A DNA stretch of 64,000 nucleotides from Muricea muricata (GCA_963855995.1 OY979717.1:51963140-52027139); one strand, 5' to 3'; numbered from the stretch's first letter, positions 20,873 to 32,184 are shown. Numbers and translations: made by a program. The notes: generated from the sequence alone by a model not told the origin.

Positions 20873-21079
20873 AGCGTGAAGAATTTGGAATATTTTTATG
20901 CCCTTAATGGCTTCAAGTGTTAGATATTTATGAGAATATTTCAATATGTTCTTCATAACCACATTCTTTGAAACAATCAGATCGGACTGAACAGCTGAAA
21001 CCTCTTTTTTTAGAGGTTCTAGAGAATCCTTTAAAATCTGCTCCAAAAATAAAAGGAAAACAGAAAACGCCTGAGAGAC

Positions 21080-21151
21080 TCCCATGTGGTCTAGTGGTTA
21101 GGATCTGGCGTTTTCACCGCCATGGCCCGGGTTCGATTCCCGGCATGGGAA
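21080..21151 (+). tRNA. tRNA-Glu (UUC)
   Basis: Consensus copy. Confidence 0.96.
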
Positions 21152-21335
21152 ATTCACGGCTATGTCCATTTTTCTTCATCATAAAGTAACCAAAAAACCC
21201 TTCTTTCCAATGCTATTGTACATGATCATTTTTTACAACATTCGAGTTTAACATTTTGTCCACTCCGCCGATTGCATAACTTCAACAATGATTGTAATCT
21301 AGTTCTGTTATGGACATCAAATGTTCGACTCACTA

Positions 21336-21407
21336 ACCCATGTGGTCTAGCGGTTAGGATCTGGCGCTCTCACCGCCATGGCCCGGGTTCGATTCCTCGC
21401 ATGGGAA
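21336..21407 (+). tRNA. tRNA-Glu (CUC), degenerate
   Basis: U1A at the first pair; C63U and G64C in the T-stem. Confidence 0.78.
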
Positions 21408-21793
21408 ATTTTTCACTATGTGCTGCATTTTTCTTCTTCATCAAAGAATAAAAGAAAAACGATATCCTTAGTTTATAGGTCGTCAAACTTTGTAAAATTT
21501 AGAGCTAAGATTTTTTTGTCGTCTAGCGCTGGAAATATTTTAACAATATTTCTAATCTAGTTGCTTTGTTTTTGGGGAAAAAATATGCCTATTCGAAAGA
21601 AATGAAAATTTTAGGAACGAAAGATGTAATTTGACGACATCATTCTATTACCTACGCTTTGAGTTTCTGTGATGTTGTTCAGTGATGTTATAATCGTCGT
21701 CCGTTGTATATGATATTGATATAATAACTTTGAAAGCTTCACTTCAATTTCCAAACGGATTTCTAAATTTTGACAAAAAGCGGTCGTTGAAGT

Positions 21794-21864
21794 GCGTTGG
21801 TGGTTCAGTGGTAGAATTCTCGCCTGCCACGCGGGAGACCGGTGTTCGATTCCCCGCCAACGCA
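21794..21864 (+). tRNA. tRNA-Gly (GCC), short-leader type
   Basis: Only G52U differs from consensus; short leader. Confidence 0.85.
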
Positions 21865-22072
21865 AGCGTGAAGAATTTGAAATATTTTTATGCCCTGAAT
21901 GGCTTCAAGTGTTAGATATTTATGAGAATATTTCAATATATTCTTCATAACCACATTCTTTGAAACAATGAGATCGGACTGAACAGCTGAATTCTATTTT
22001 TTTGATAAATTCTAGAAAATCCTTTGATATCTGCTCCTAAAATAAAAGGAAAATGGAAAATGCCTGAGAAGC

Positions 22073-22144
22073 TCCCATGTGGTCTAGTGGTTAGGATCTG
22101 GCGTTTTCACCGCCATGGCCCGGGTTCGATTCCCGGCATAGGAA
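22073..22144 (+). tRNA. tRNA-Glu (UUC)
   Basis: G69A against C4 is the only change (cataggaa). Confidence 0.88.
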
Positions 22145-22328
22145 ATTCACGGCTATGTCCATTTTTCTTCATCATAAAGTAACCAAAAAACCCTTCTTTC
22201 CAATGCTATTGTACATCATCATTTTTTACAACATTAGAGTTTAATATTTTGTCCAGTCCGCCGATTGCATAACTTCAACAATGACTGTAATGTAGTTCTG
22301 TTATCGACATCAAATGTTCGGCTCACTG

Positions 22329-22382
22329 TCCGATGTGGTCTAGCGGTTAGGATCTGGTGCTCTCACCGCCATGGCGCGGGAA
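22329..22382 (+). pseudogene. tRNA-Glu (CUC) with 18-nt deletion
   Basis: Same 18-nt loss as at 9133, plus C4G, C30U and one C to G in the remaining T-stem strand. Confidence 0.92.
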
Positions 22383-22823
22383 ATTTTCCACTATGTGCTG
22401 CATTTTTCTTCTTCATCAAACAATAAAAGAAAAACGATTCCCTTAGTTTAAATGTCATCAATATTTGTAAATTTTAGGGCTAAGATTTTTTTGTCGTCTC
22501 GCGCTGGAAATATTTTAACAATAATTGTAATCTGGTTGCTTTGTTTTTGGGGAAATAATACGCCTATTCGAAAGAAATGAAAATTTTAGGAACGAAAGAT
22601 GTAATTTGACGACATCATTCCATTATCTACGCTTTCAATTTCTGTGATGTTGTTCAGGGATGTTATAATCGTCGTCCGTTGTATATGATATTGATATAAT
22701 AATTTTGAAAGCTTCACTTCAATTTCCAAACGGTTTTCTAAATTTTTACAATGCTAATAATTCTAGGATTGTACCGAATTATTAAGAAGTACACGCGAGT
22801 TAGCAAAAGGCGGTCGTTGAAGT

Positions 22824-22894
22824 GCGTTGGTGGTTTAGTGGCAGAATTCTCGCCTTCCACGCGGGAGACCGGGTTTCGATTCACCGCTAACGCA
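22824..22894 (+). tRNA. tRNA-Gly (UCC), T-arm damaged
   Basis: UCC anticodon; G53U and C62A break the T-stem; C67U wobble. Confidence 0.78.
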
Positions 22895-23102
22895 AGCGTA
22901 AAGAATTTGGAATACTTTTATGCCCTGAATAGCTTCAAGTGTTAGATATTTATGAGCATATTTCAATATATTCTTCATAACCACATTCTTTGAAACATTG
23001 AAATCGGACTGAACAGCTGAATTCTCTTTTTCTGATAAATTCTAGAGAAACCTTTGATATCTGCTCCTAAAATAAAGAGAAAATGGAAAATGCCCGAGAA
23101 GC

Positions 23103-23174
23103 TCCCATGTGGTCTAGTGGTTAGGATCTGGCGTTTTCACCGCCATGGCCAGGGTTCGATTCCCGGCATGGGAA
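23103..23174 (+). tRNA. tRNA-Glu (UUC)
   Basis: C50A mispairs with G64; otherwise consensus. Confidence 0.87.
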
Positions 23175-23357
23175 ATTTACGGCTATGTCCATTTTTCATC
23201 ATCATAAAGTAACCAAAAAACCCTTCTTTCCAATGCTATTGTACTTCATCATTTTTTATAACATTAGAATTCGACATTTTGTCCAGTCTGCCGATTGCAT
23301 AACTTCAACAATGATTGTAATCTAGTTCATCAACAACATAAACTGTTCCGCTGACTG

Positions 23358-23429
23358 TCCCATGTGGTCTAGTGGTTAGGATCTGGCGCTCTCACCGCCA
23401 TGGCCCGGGTTCGATTCCCGGCATGGGAA
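23358..23429 (+). tRNA. tRNA-Glu (CUC)
   Basis: Perfect cloverleaf of the tagtgg D-loop form, preceded by the catcaacaac leader type. Confidence 0.95.
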
Positions 23430-23874
23430 ATTTTTCACTATGTGCTGCATTTTTGTTCTTCGTCAAACAATAAAAGAAAAACGATATCCTTAGTTTATAT
23501 GTCGTCAAATTTTGTAAAATATAGAGTTAAGATTTTTGTGTCGTCTAGCGCTGGAAATATTTTTAACAATATTTCTAATCTAGTTGCTTAGTTTTTGGGG
23601 GGAAAAAATTATGCCTGTTCGAAAGAAATGACAATTTTAAGAACGAAAGATTTAATTTGACGTTATCATTCTATGATCTACGCTTTGAATTTCTGTGATG
23701 TTGTTCAGTGATGTTATAATCGTCGTCCGTTGAATATGATATTGATATAATAATTTTGAAAGCTTGTTTTCAATTTCCAAACGGTTTTCTAAATTTTGAC
23801 AATGCTAACAATTCTAAGATTGTACCGAATTATTAAGAAGTACACACGAGTTAGCAAAAGGCGGTCGTTGAAGT

Positions 23875-23945
23875 GCGTTGGTGTTTCAGTGGTAGAATTC
23901 TCACCTGCCACGCGGGAGACCGGGGTTCGATTCCCCGCCAACGCA
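23875..23945 (+). tRNA. tRNA-Gly (GCC), degenerate
   Basis: G10U damages the A box and D-stem; G30A mispairs with C40. Confidence 0.78.
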
Positions 23946-24153
23946 AGCGTAAAGAATTTGGAATATTCTTATGCCCTGAATGACTTCACATGTTAGATAT
24001 TTATGAGAATATTTCAATATATCCTTCATAACCACATTCTTTGAAACAATGAGATCGGACTGAACCGCTGAAAACTCTTTTTCAGATAAATTCTAGAGAA
24101 TCCTTTGATATCTGCTCCAAAAATAAAGGGAAAATGGAAAACGCCTGAGAAAC

Positions 24154-24225
24154 TCCCATGTGGTCTTGTGGTTAGGATTTAGCGTTTTCACCGCCATGGC
24201 CCGGGTTCGATTCCCGGCATGGGAA
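24154..24225 (+). tRNA. tRNA-Glu (UUC), degenerate
   Basis: A14U, C26U and G28A (A28-C42 mismatch). Confidence 0.8.
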
Positions 24226-24379
24226 ATTCACGGCTACGTCCATTTTTCTTCATCATAAAGTAACCAAAAAACCCCTCATTCCAATGCTATTGTACATCAT
24301 CATTTTTTACAACATCGAGTTTAAAATTTTTTCCAGTCTTCCGATTGCATAACTTCAACAATGATTGTAATCTAGTTCT

Positions 24380-24443
24380 GGTCTAGTGGTTAGGATCTGG
24401 CGCTATCACCGCCATGGCCCGGGTTCGATTCATGGCATAGGAA
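24380..24443 (+). pseudogene. 5'-truncated tRNA-Glu body, anticodon AUC
   Basis: The leader tctagttctg runs straight into the D arm, so the 5' acceptor strand (8 nt) is missing. Anticodon loop CUAUCAC reads AUC (Asp-type). The T-stem and acceptor also carry changes. Confidence 0.88.
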
Positions 24444-24817
24444 ATGTTCCACTATGTGCTGCATTTTTCTTCTTCATCAAACAAGAAAAGAAAAACGATA
24501 TCCTTAGTTTATATGTCGTCAAACTTTGTAAAATATAGAGCTAAGATTTTTGTGTCGTCTAGCGCTAAAAATATTTTAACAATATTTCTAATCCAGTTGC
24601 TTAGTTTTTGGGGAAAAAAATATGCCTGTTCGAAGGAAATGAAAATTTTAGGAACGAAAGATTTAAAGTAACCGAAAAACCCCTCTTTCCAATGCTATTG
24701 TACATCATCATTTTTTACAACATTAGAGTTTAACATTTTGTCCAGTCCGCGAATTGCATAACTTCAACATTGATTGTAGTCTAGTTCTGTTATGGACATC
24801 AAGTGTTCGGCTCACTG
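24444..24817 (+). other. Spacer with deleted Gly and Glu(UUC)
   Basis: At about 24666 the long spacer (gaacgaaagattta) joins aagtaaccgaaaaac from the trailer of a Glu(UUC) gene. A Gly gene, a Glu(UUC) gene and about 600 bp are missing. Confidence 0.88.
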
Positions 24818-24889
24818 TCCAATGCGGTCTAGCGGTTAGGATCTGGCGCTCTCACCGCCATGGCCCGGGTTCGATTCCCAGCATGGGAA
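24818..24889 (+). tRNA. tRNA-Glu (CUC), degenerate
   Basis: C4A, U8C (loss of the invariant U8) and G64A. Confidence 0.78.
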
Positions 24890-25012
24890 ATTTCCCACTA
24901 TGTGCTGCATTTTTCTTCTTCATCAAACAATAAAAGAAAAACGATATCCTTAGTTTATATGTCGTCAAACTTTGTAAGATATAGAGCTAAGATTTTTGTG
25001 TCGTCTAGCGCT

Positions 25013-25052
25013 GGAAATATTTTAACAATATTGGAAATATTTTAACAATATT
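25013..25052 (+). repeat. 20-bp tandem duplication in spacer
   Basis: ggaaatattttaacaatatt occurs twice in a row, a local slippage or end-joining event not seen in other units. Confidence 0.9.
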
Positions 25053-25351
25053 TCTAATCTAGTTGCTTAGTAATTAGGGAAAAAAATATGCCGGTTCGAA
25101 AGAAATGAAAATTTTACGAACGAAAGATTTAATTTGACGACATCATTCTATGATCTACGCTTTGAATTTCTGTGATGTTGTTCAGTGATGTTATAATCGT
25201 CGTCCGTTGACTATGATATTGATATAATAATTTTTAAAGCTTGTTTTCAATTTCCAAACGGTTTTCTAAATTTTGACAATGCTAACAATTCTAAGATTGT
25301 ACCGACTTATTAAGAAATACACGCCTGTTAGAAAAAGGCGGTCGTTGAAGT

Positions 25352-25422
25352 GCGTTGTTGGTTCAGTGGTAGAATTCTCGCCTTCCACCCGGAAGACCGG
25401 GATTCGATTCCCCGCTAACGCC
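25352..25422 (+). tRNA. tRNA-Gly (UCC), degenerate
   Basis: G7U, C39 and G43A in the anticodon stem, and discriminator C73 instead of A. Likely inactive. Confidence 0.75.
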
Positions 25423-25629
25423 AGCGTGAAGAACTTGGAATATTTTTATGCCTTGAATGACTTTAAATGTTAGATATTTATGAGAATATTTCAATATATC
25501 CTTCATAACCACATTCTTTGAAACAATCAGATCGGACTGAACAGCTGAAACCTCTTTTTTTATAAATTCTAGAGAATCCATTTGATATCTGCTCCAAAAT
25601 TAAAAGGAAATTAGAAATGCCTGAGAGAC

Positions 25630-25701
25630 TCCCATGTGGTCTAGTGGTTAGGATCTGGCGTTTTCACTGCCATGGCCCGGGTTCGATTCCCGGCATGGGA
25701 A
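25630..25701 (+). tRNA. tRNA-Glu (UUC)
   Basis: C39U leaves a G31-U39 wobble; otherwise consensus. Confidence 0.93.
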
Positions 25702-25885
25702 ATTCACGGCTATGTCCATTTTTCTTCATCATAAAGTAACCAAAAAACCCTTCTTTCCAATGCTATTGTACATCATCATTTTTTACAACATTAGAGTTTA
25801 ATATTTTGTCCAGTATGCCGATTGCATAACTTCAACAATGATTTTAATGTAGTTCTGTTATCGACATCAAATGGTCCGCTGACTG

Positions 25886-25957
25886 TCCCATGTGGTCTAG
25901 TGGTTAGGATCTGGCGCTATCACCGCCATGGCCCGGGTTCGATTCCCGGCATAGGAA
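25886..25957 (+). tRNA. tRNA-Glu body with AUC (Asp) anticodon
   Basis: C34A makes the anticodon AUC in an otherwise full-length gene with intact D, anticodon and T arms. The single stem fault is C4-A69. Confidence 0.85.
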
Positions 25958-26398
25958 ATGTTCCACTATTTGCTGCATTTTTCTTCTTCATCAAACAATA
26001 AAAGAAAAACGATATCCTTAGTTTATATGTCGTCAAACTTTGTAAAATATAGAGCTAAGATTTTTTGTCGTCTAGCGCTAAAAATATTTTAACAATATTT
26101 CTAATCTAGTTGCTTAGTTTTTGGGGAAAAAAATATGCCTGTTCGAAAGAAATGAAAATTTTAGGAACGAAAGATTTAATTTGACGACATCATTCCAATA
26201 TCTACGCTTTGAATTTCTGTGATGTTGTTCAGTGATCTTATAATCGTCGTCGGTTGTATATGATAATCATATAATAATTTTTAAAGCTTCACTTCAATTT
26301 CCAAACGGTTTTCTAAATTTTGACAATGCTAACAATTCTAAGATTGTACCGACTTATTAAGAGATACGCGCGAGTTAGCAAAAGGCGGACGTTGAAGT

Positions 26399-26469
26399 GC
26401 GTTGGTGGTTCAGTGGTTGAATTCTCGCCTGCCACCCGGGAGACCAGGGTTCGATTCCCCTCCAACGCA
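26399..26469 (+). tRNA. tRNA-Gly (GCC), degenerate
   Basis: A21U plus the C39, G50A, G65U set seen at 17661. Confidence 0.77.
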
Positions 26470-26676
26470 AGCGTAAAGAATTTATAATATTTTTATGCCC
26501 TGAATGACTTCAAATGTTAGATATTTATGAGAATATTTCAATACATCCCTCATAACCACATTCTTTGAAACAATAAGATCGGACTGAACAGCTGAAACCT
26601 CTTTTTTTATAAATTCTAGAGAATCCTTTGATATCTGCTGCAAAAAGTAAAGGAAAATAGAAAACGCCTGGAAGAC

Positions 26677-26748
26677 TCCCATGTGGTCTAGTGGTTAGGA
26701 TCTGGCGTTTTCACCGCCATGGCCCGGGTTCGATTCCCGGCATGGGAA
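26677..26748 (+). tRNA. tRNA-Glu (UUC)
   Basis: Consensus copy, T6 terminator. Confidence 0.96.
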
Positions 26749-26932
26749 ATTCACGGCTATGTCCTTTTTTCTTCATCATAAAGTAACCAAAAAAACCCTC
26801 TTTCCAATGCTATGGTACTTCATCATTTTTTACAACATTCGAATTTAACATTTTGTCCACTCCGCCGATTGCATAACTTCAACAATGATTGTAATCTACT
26901 TCTTTTATGGACATCAAATGTTTGGCTCACTG

Positions 26933-27004
26933 TCCCATGTGGTCTAGCGGTTAGGAGCTGGCGCTCTCACCGCCATGGCCCGGGTTCGATTCCTGGCATG
27001 GGAA
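26933..27004 (+). tRNA. tRNA-Glu (CUC)
   Basis: U25G and C63U as at 18195. Confidence 0.88.
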
Positions 27005-27443
27005 TTTTTCCACTATGTGCTGCATTTTTCTTATTCATCAAACAATAAAAGAAAAACGAATCCGTTAGTTTAAATGTCATCAATATTTGTAAAATTTGGG
27101 CTAAGATTTTGTGTCGTATAGCGCTGGAAATATTTTAACAATAATTCTAATCTAGTTGCTTTGTTTTTGGGGAAAAAATATGCCTGTTCCAAAGAAATGA
27201 AAATTTTAGGAACGAAAGATTTAATTTGACGACATCATTCTATGATCTACGTTTTGAATTTCTGTGATGTTGTTCAGTGATTTTATAATCGTCGTCGGTT
27301 GTATATGATATTGATATAATAATTTTGAAAGCTTCACTTCAATTTCCAAACGGTTTTCTAAATTTTGACCATGCTAACAATTCTAAGATTGTACCGACTT
27401 ATTAAGAGATACGCGCGAGTTAGCAAAAGGCGGTCGTTGAAGT

Positions 27444-27514
27444 GCGTTGGTGGTTCAGTGGTAGAATTCTCGCCTGTCACGCGGGAGACCGGGGTTCGAT
27501 TCCCCGCTAACGCA
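27444..27514 (+). tRNA. tRNA-Gly body with GUC (Asp) anticodon
   Basis: C35U at 27477 turns GCC into GUC. Everything else is sound: all stems pair (C67U wobble only), A box and B box are intact, U33 and A37 are present and T6 follows. Loss of C35 should block glycylation, and A73 is not the usual Asp discriminator, so its charging is unclear. Confidence 0.88.
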
Positions 27515-27722
27515 AGCGTAAAGAATTTGGAATGTTTTTTTGCCCGGAATGGCTTCAAGTGTTAGATATTTATGAGAATATTTCAATATATTCTTCATAA
27601 CCACATTCTTTGAAACAATAAGATCGGACTGAACAGCTGAATTCTCTTTCTCTGATAAATTCTAGAGAATCCTTTGATATCTGCTCTTCAAATAAATCGA
27701 AAATGAAAAACGCCTTAGAAGC

Positions 27723-27794
27723 TCCCATGTGGTCTAGTGGTTAGGATCTGGCGTTTTCACCGCCATGGCCCGGGTTCGATTCCCCGCATGGGAA
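27723..27794 (+). tRNA. tRNA-Glu (UUC)
   Basis: G64C gives a C50-C64 mismatch; otherwise consensus. Confidence 0.86.
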
Positions 27795-27977
27795 ATTCAC
27801 GGCTATGTCCATTTTTCTTCATCATAAAGTAACCAAAAAACCCTTCTTTCCAGTGCTATTGTACATCATCATTTTTTACAACATCGAGTTTAACATTTTG
27901 TCCAGTCCGCCGATTGCATAACTTCAACAATGACTTTAATGTAGTTCTGTTATCGACATCAAATGTTTGGCTCACTG

Positions 27978-28048
27978 TCCCATGTGGTCTAACGGTTAGG
28001 TCTGGCGCTCTCACCGCCATTGTCCGGGTTCGAATCCCGGCATGAGAA
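27978..28048 (+). tRNA. tRNA-Glu (CUC), 1-nt deletion
   Basis: 71 nt: one A lost between the D-stem and anticodon stem (aggtctgg). G15A and G70A; T-loop change ttcgaat. Confidence 0.76.
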
Positions 28049-28490
28049 ATTTTCCACTATGTGCTGCATTTTTCTTCTTCATCAAAGAATAAAAGAAAAA
28101 CGATATCCTTAGTTTATATGTCGTCAAACTTTGTAAAATATAGAGCTAAGATTTTTGTGTCGTCTAGCGCTGGAAATATTTTAACAATATTTCTAATCTA
28201 GTTGCTTAGTGTTTAGGGAAAAAAATATGCCGGTTCGAAAGAAATGAAAATTTTAGGAACGAAAGATTTAATTTGACGAAATCATTCTATGATCTACGCT
28301 TTGAATTTCTGTGATGTTGTTCAGTGATGTTATAATCGTCGTCCGTTGTATATGATATTGATATAATAATTTTGAAAGCTTCATTTCAATTTCCAAACGG
28401 TTTTCTAAATTTTGACAATGCTAACAATTCTAAGATTGTACCGACTTATTAAAAAGTACACACGAAATAGCAAAAAGCGGTCGTTGAAGT

Positions 28491-28561
28491 GCGTTGGTGG
28501 TTCAGTGGTAGAATTCTCGCCTGCCACGCGGGAGACCGGGGTTCGATTCCCCGCCAACGCA
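28491..28561 (+). tRNA. tRNA-Gly (GCC)
   Basis: Consensus copy with T5 terminator. Confidence 0.96.
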
Positions 28562-28768
28562 AGCGTGAAGAATTTGAAATATTTTTATGCCCTTAATGGC
28601 TTCAAGTGTTAGATATTTATGAGAATATTTCAATATATTCTTCATAACCACATTCTTTGAAACAATCAGATCGGACTGAACAGCTGAAACCTCTTTTTTT
28701 AGAGGTTCTAGAGAATCCTTTAAAATCTGCTCCAAAAATAAAAGGAAAACAGAAAACGCCTGAGAGAC

Positions 28769-28840
28769 TCCCATGTGGTCTAGTGGTTAGGATCTGGCGT
28801 TTTCACCGCCATGGCCCGGGTTCGATTCCCGGCATGGGAA
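28769..28840 (+). tRNA. tRNA-Glu (UUC)
   Basis: Consensus copy. Confidence 0.96.
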
Positions 28841-29024
28841 ATTCACGGCTATGTCCATTTTTCTTCATCATAAAGTAACCAAAAAACCCTTCTTTCCAAT
28901 GCTATTGTACATGATCATTTTTTACAACATTTGAGTTTAACATTTTGTCCACTCCGCCGATTGCATAACTTCAACAATGATTGTAATCTAGTTCGGTTAT
29001 CGACATCAAATGTTCGGCTGACTG

Positions 29025-29096
29025 TCCCATGTGGTCTAGTGATTAGCATCTGGCGCTCTCACCGCCATGGCCCGGGTTCGATTCCCGGCATGAGAA
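29025..29096 (+). tRNA. tRNA-Glu (CUC), degenerate
   Basis: G18A and G23C in the D arm; G70A against C3. Confidence 0.8.
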
Positions 29097-29361
29097 ATTT
29101 TCCACTATGTGCTGCATTTTTCTTCTTCACCAAAGAATAAAAGAAAAACGATATCCTTAGTTTATATGTCGTCAAACTTTGTAAAATATAGAGCTCCGAT
29201 TTTTGTGTCGTCTAGCGCTGGAAATATTTTAACAATATTTCTAATCTAGTTGCTTAGTGTTTAGGGAAAAAAATATGCCGGTTCGAAAGAAATGAAATAT
29301 TTAGGAACGAAAGATTTAATTTGACGACATCATTCTATGATCTACGCTTTGAATTTCTGTG

Positions 29362-29412
29362 ATATATGGTATATGATATTGATATGGTATATGGTATATG
29401 ATATTGATATAA
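29362..29412 (+). repeat. Local rearrangement in spacer
   Basis: The standard segment between tctgtgat and gatattgatataataa is replaced by repeated ggtatatgatattgatat words. Unique to this unit, so probably a replication slip with loss of about 40 bp. Confidence 0.8.
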
Positions 29413-29535
29413 TAATTTTGAAACTTCATTTCAATTTCCAAACGGTTTTCTAAATTTGGACAATGCTAACAATTCTAAGATTGTACCGAATTATTAAGAA
29501 GTACACACGAAATAGCAAAAAGCGGTCGTTGAAGT

Positions 29536-29606
29536 GCGTTGGTGGTTCAGTGGTAGAATTCGCGCCTGCCACGCGGGAGACCGGGGTTCGATTCCCCGCC
29601 AACGCA
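29536..29606 (+). tRNA. tRNA-Gly (GCC)
   Basis: U28G faces G42; otherwise consensus. Confidence 0.88.
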
Positions 29607-29813
29607 AGCGTGAAGAATTTGAAATATTTTTATGCCCTTAATGGCTTCAAGTGTTAGATATTTATGAGAATATTTCAATATATTCTTCATAACCAAATTC
29701 TTTGAAACAATCAGATCGGACTGAACAGCTGAAACCTCTTTTTTTAGAGGTTCTAGAGAATCCTTTAAAATCTGCTCCAAAAATAAAAGGAAAACTGAAA
29801 ACGCCTGAGAGAC

Positions 29814-29885
29814 TCCCATGTGGTCTAGTGGTTAGGATCTGGCGTTTTCGCCGCCATGGCCCGGGTTCGATTCCCGGCATTGGAA
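29814..29885 (+). tRNA. tRNA-Glu (UUC)
   Basis: A37G next to the anticodon and G69U (C4-U69 mismatch). Confidence 0.84.
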
Positions 29886-30069
29886 ATTCACGGCTATGTC
29901 CATTTTTCTTCATCATAAAGTAACCAAAAAACCCTTCTTTCCAATGCTATTGTACATGATCATTTTTTACAACATTCGAGTTTAACATTTTGTCCACTCC
30001 GCCGATTGCATAACTTCAACAATGATTGTAATCTAGTTCTGTTATGGACATCAAATGTTCGACTCACTA

Positions 30070-30141
30070 ACCCATGTGCTCTAGCGGTTAGGATCTGGCG
30101 CTCTCACCGCCATGGCCCGGGTTCGATTGCCCGCATGGGAA
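30070..30141 (+). tRNA. tRNA-Glu (CUC), degenerate
   Basis: U1A, G10C, C61G and G64C. Confidence 0.75.
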
Positions 30142-30527
30142 ATTTTTCACTATGTGCTGCATTTTTCTTCTTCATCAAAGAATAAAAGAAAAACGATATC
30201 CTTAGTTTATATGTCGTCAAACTTTGTAAAATTTAGAGCTAAGATTTTTTTGTCGTCTAGCGCTGGAAATATTTTAACAATATTTCTAATCTAGTTGCTT
30301 TGTTTTTGGGGAAAAAATATGCCTATTCGAAAGAAATGAAAATTTTAGGAACGAAAGATGTAATTTGACGACATCATTCTATTAACTACGCTTTGAGTTT
30401 CTGTGATGTTGTTCAGTGATGTTATAATCGTCGTCCGTTGTATATGATATTGATATAATAACTTTGAAAGCTTCACTTCAATTTCCAAACGGATTTCTAA
30501 ATTTTGACAAAAAGCGGTCGTTGAAGT

Positions 30528-30598
30528 GCGTTGGTGGTTCAGTGGTAGAATTCTCGCCTGCCACGCGGGAGACCGGTGTTCGATTCCCCGCCAACGCA
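30528..30598 (+). tRNA. tRNA-Gly (GCC), short-leader type
   Basis: Only G52U; short leader. Confidence 0.85.
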
Positions 30599-30806
30599 AG
30601 CGTGAAGAATTTGAAATATTTTTATGCCCTGAATGGCTTCAAGTGTTAGATATTTATGAGAATATTTCAATATATTCTTCATAACAACATTCTTTGAAAC
30701 AATGAGATCGGACTGAACAGCTGAATTCTATTTTTTTGATAAATTCTAGAAAATCCTTTGATATCTGCTCCTAAAATAAAGGGAAAATGGAAAATGCCTG
30801 AGAAGC

Positions 30807-30878
30807 TCCCATGTGGTCTAGTGGTTAGGATCTGGCGTTTTCACCGCCATGGCCCGGGTTCGATTCCCGGCATAGGAA
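30807..30878 (+). tRNA. tRNA-Glu (UUC)
   Basis: G69A only. Confidence 0.88.
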
Positions 30879-31061
30879 ATTCACGGCTATGTCCATTTTT
30901 CTTCATCATAAAGTAACCAAAAAACCCTTCTTTCCAATGCTATTGTACATCATCATTTTTTACAACATTAGAATTCAACATTTTGTCCAGTCTGCCGATT
31001 GCATAACTTCAACAATGATTGTAATCTAGTTCATCAACAACATCAACTGTTCCGCTGACTG

Positions 31062-31133
31062 TCCCATGTGGTCTAGTGGTTAGGATCTGGCGCTCTCACC
31101 GCCATGGCCCGGGTTCGATTCCCGGCATGGGAA
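31062..31133 (+). tRNA. tRNA-Glu (CUC)
   Basis: Perfect cloverleaf, catcaacaac leader type. Confidence 0.95.
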
Positions 31134-31577
31134 ATTTTCCACTATGTGCTGCATTTTTCTTCTACATCAAACAGTAAAAGAAAAACGATATCCTTAGTTT
31201 ATATGTCGTCAAACTTTGTGAAATATAGAGCTAAGATTTTTGTGTCGTCTCGCGCTGGAAATATCTTAACAATATTTCTAATCTAGTTTCTTAGTTTTTG
31301 GGGAAAAAAAAATATGCCTGTTCGAAGGAAATGAAAATTTTAAGAACGAAAGATTTAATTTGACGACATCATTCTATGATCTACGCTTTGAATTTCTGTG
31401 ATGTTGTTCAGTGATTTTATAATCGTCGTCCGTTGTATATGATATTGATATAATAATTTTGAAAGCTTCACTTAAATTTCCAAACGGTTTTCTAAATTTT
31501 GACAATGCTAACAATTCTAACATTGTACCGACTTATTAAGAAGTACACGCAAGTTTGCAAAAGGCGGTCGTTGAAGT

Positions 31578-31648
31578 GCGTTGGTGGTTCAGTGGTAGAG
31601 TTCTCGCCATCCACGCGGGAGACCGGGGTTCGATTCCCCGCCAACGCA
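31578..31648 (+). tRNA. tRNA-Gly (UCC) with A33
   Basis: Loop reads CAUCCAC: anticodon UCC, but invariant U33 is A, which should prevent a normal U-turn. Stems pair. Confidence 0.84.
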
Positions 31649-31856
31649 AGCGTAAAGAATTTGGAATATTTTTATGCCCTGAATGACTTCAAATGTTAGA
31701 TATTTATGAGAATATTTCAATATATTCTTCAAAACCACGTTCTTTGAAACAATGAGATCGGACTGAACCGCTGAACCCTCTTTTTCTGATAAATTCTAGA
31801 GAATCCTTTGATATCTGCTTCAAAAATAAAGGGAAAATGGAAAACGCCTGAGAAAC

Positions 31857-31928
31857 TCCCATGTGGTCTAGTGGTTAGGATCTGGCGTTTTCACCGCTAT
31901 GGCCCGGGTTCGATTCCCGGCATGGGAA
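31857..31928 (+). tRNA. tRNA-Glu (UUC), weak terminator
   Basis: C42U wobble only, but the usual T5 downstream is broken to atattt (T3), so its transcript may read into the next spacer. Confidence 0.9.
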
Positions 31929-32112
31929 ATTCACGGCTATGTCCATATTTCTTCATCATAAAGTAACCAAAAAAACCCCTCTTTCCAATGCTATTGTACA
32001 TCATCATTTTTTACAACATCGAGTTTAACATTTTGTCCAGTCCGCCGATTGCATAACTTCAACAATGATGTTAATCTAGTTCTGTTATGGACATCAAATG
32101 TTCTGCTAACTG

Positions 32113-32184
32113 TAACATGTGGTCTAGCGGTTAGGATCTGGGGCTCTTACCGCCATGGCCCGGGTTCGAATCACGGCATGGGAA
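32113..32184 (+). tRNA. tRNA-Glu body with CUU (Lys) anticodon, degenerate
   Basis: C36U makes CUU while A37 is kept, a separate origin from 12203. C2A, C3A and C30G break the stems. Confidence 0.72.
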
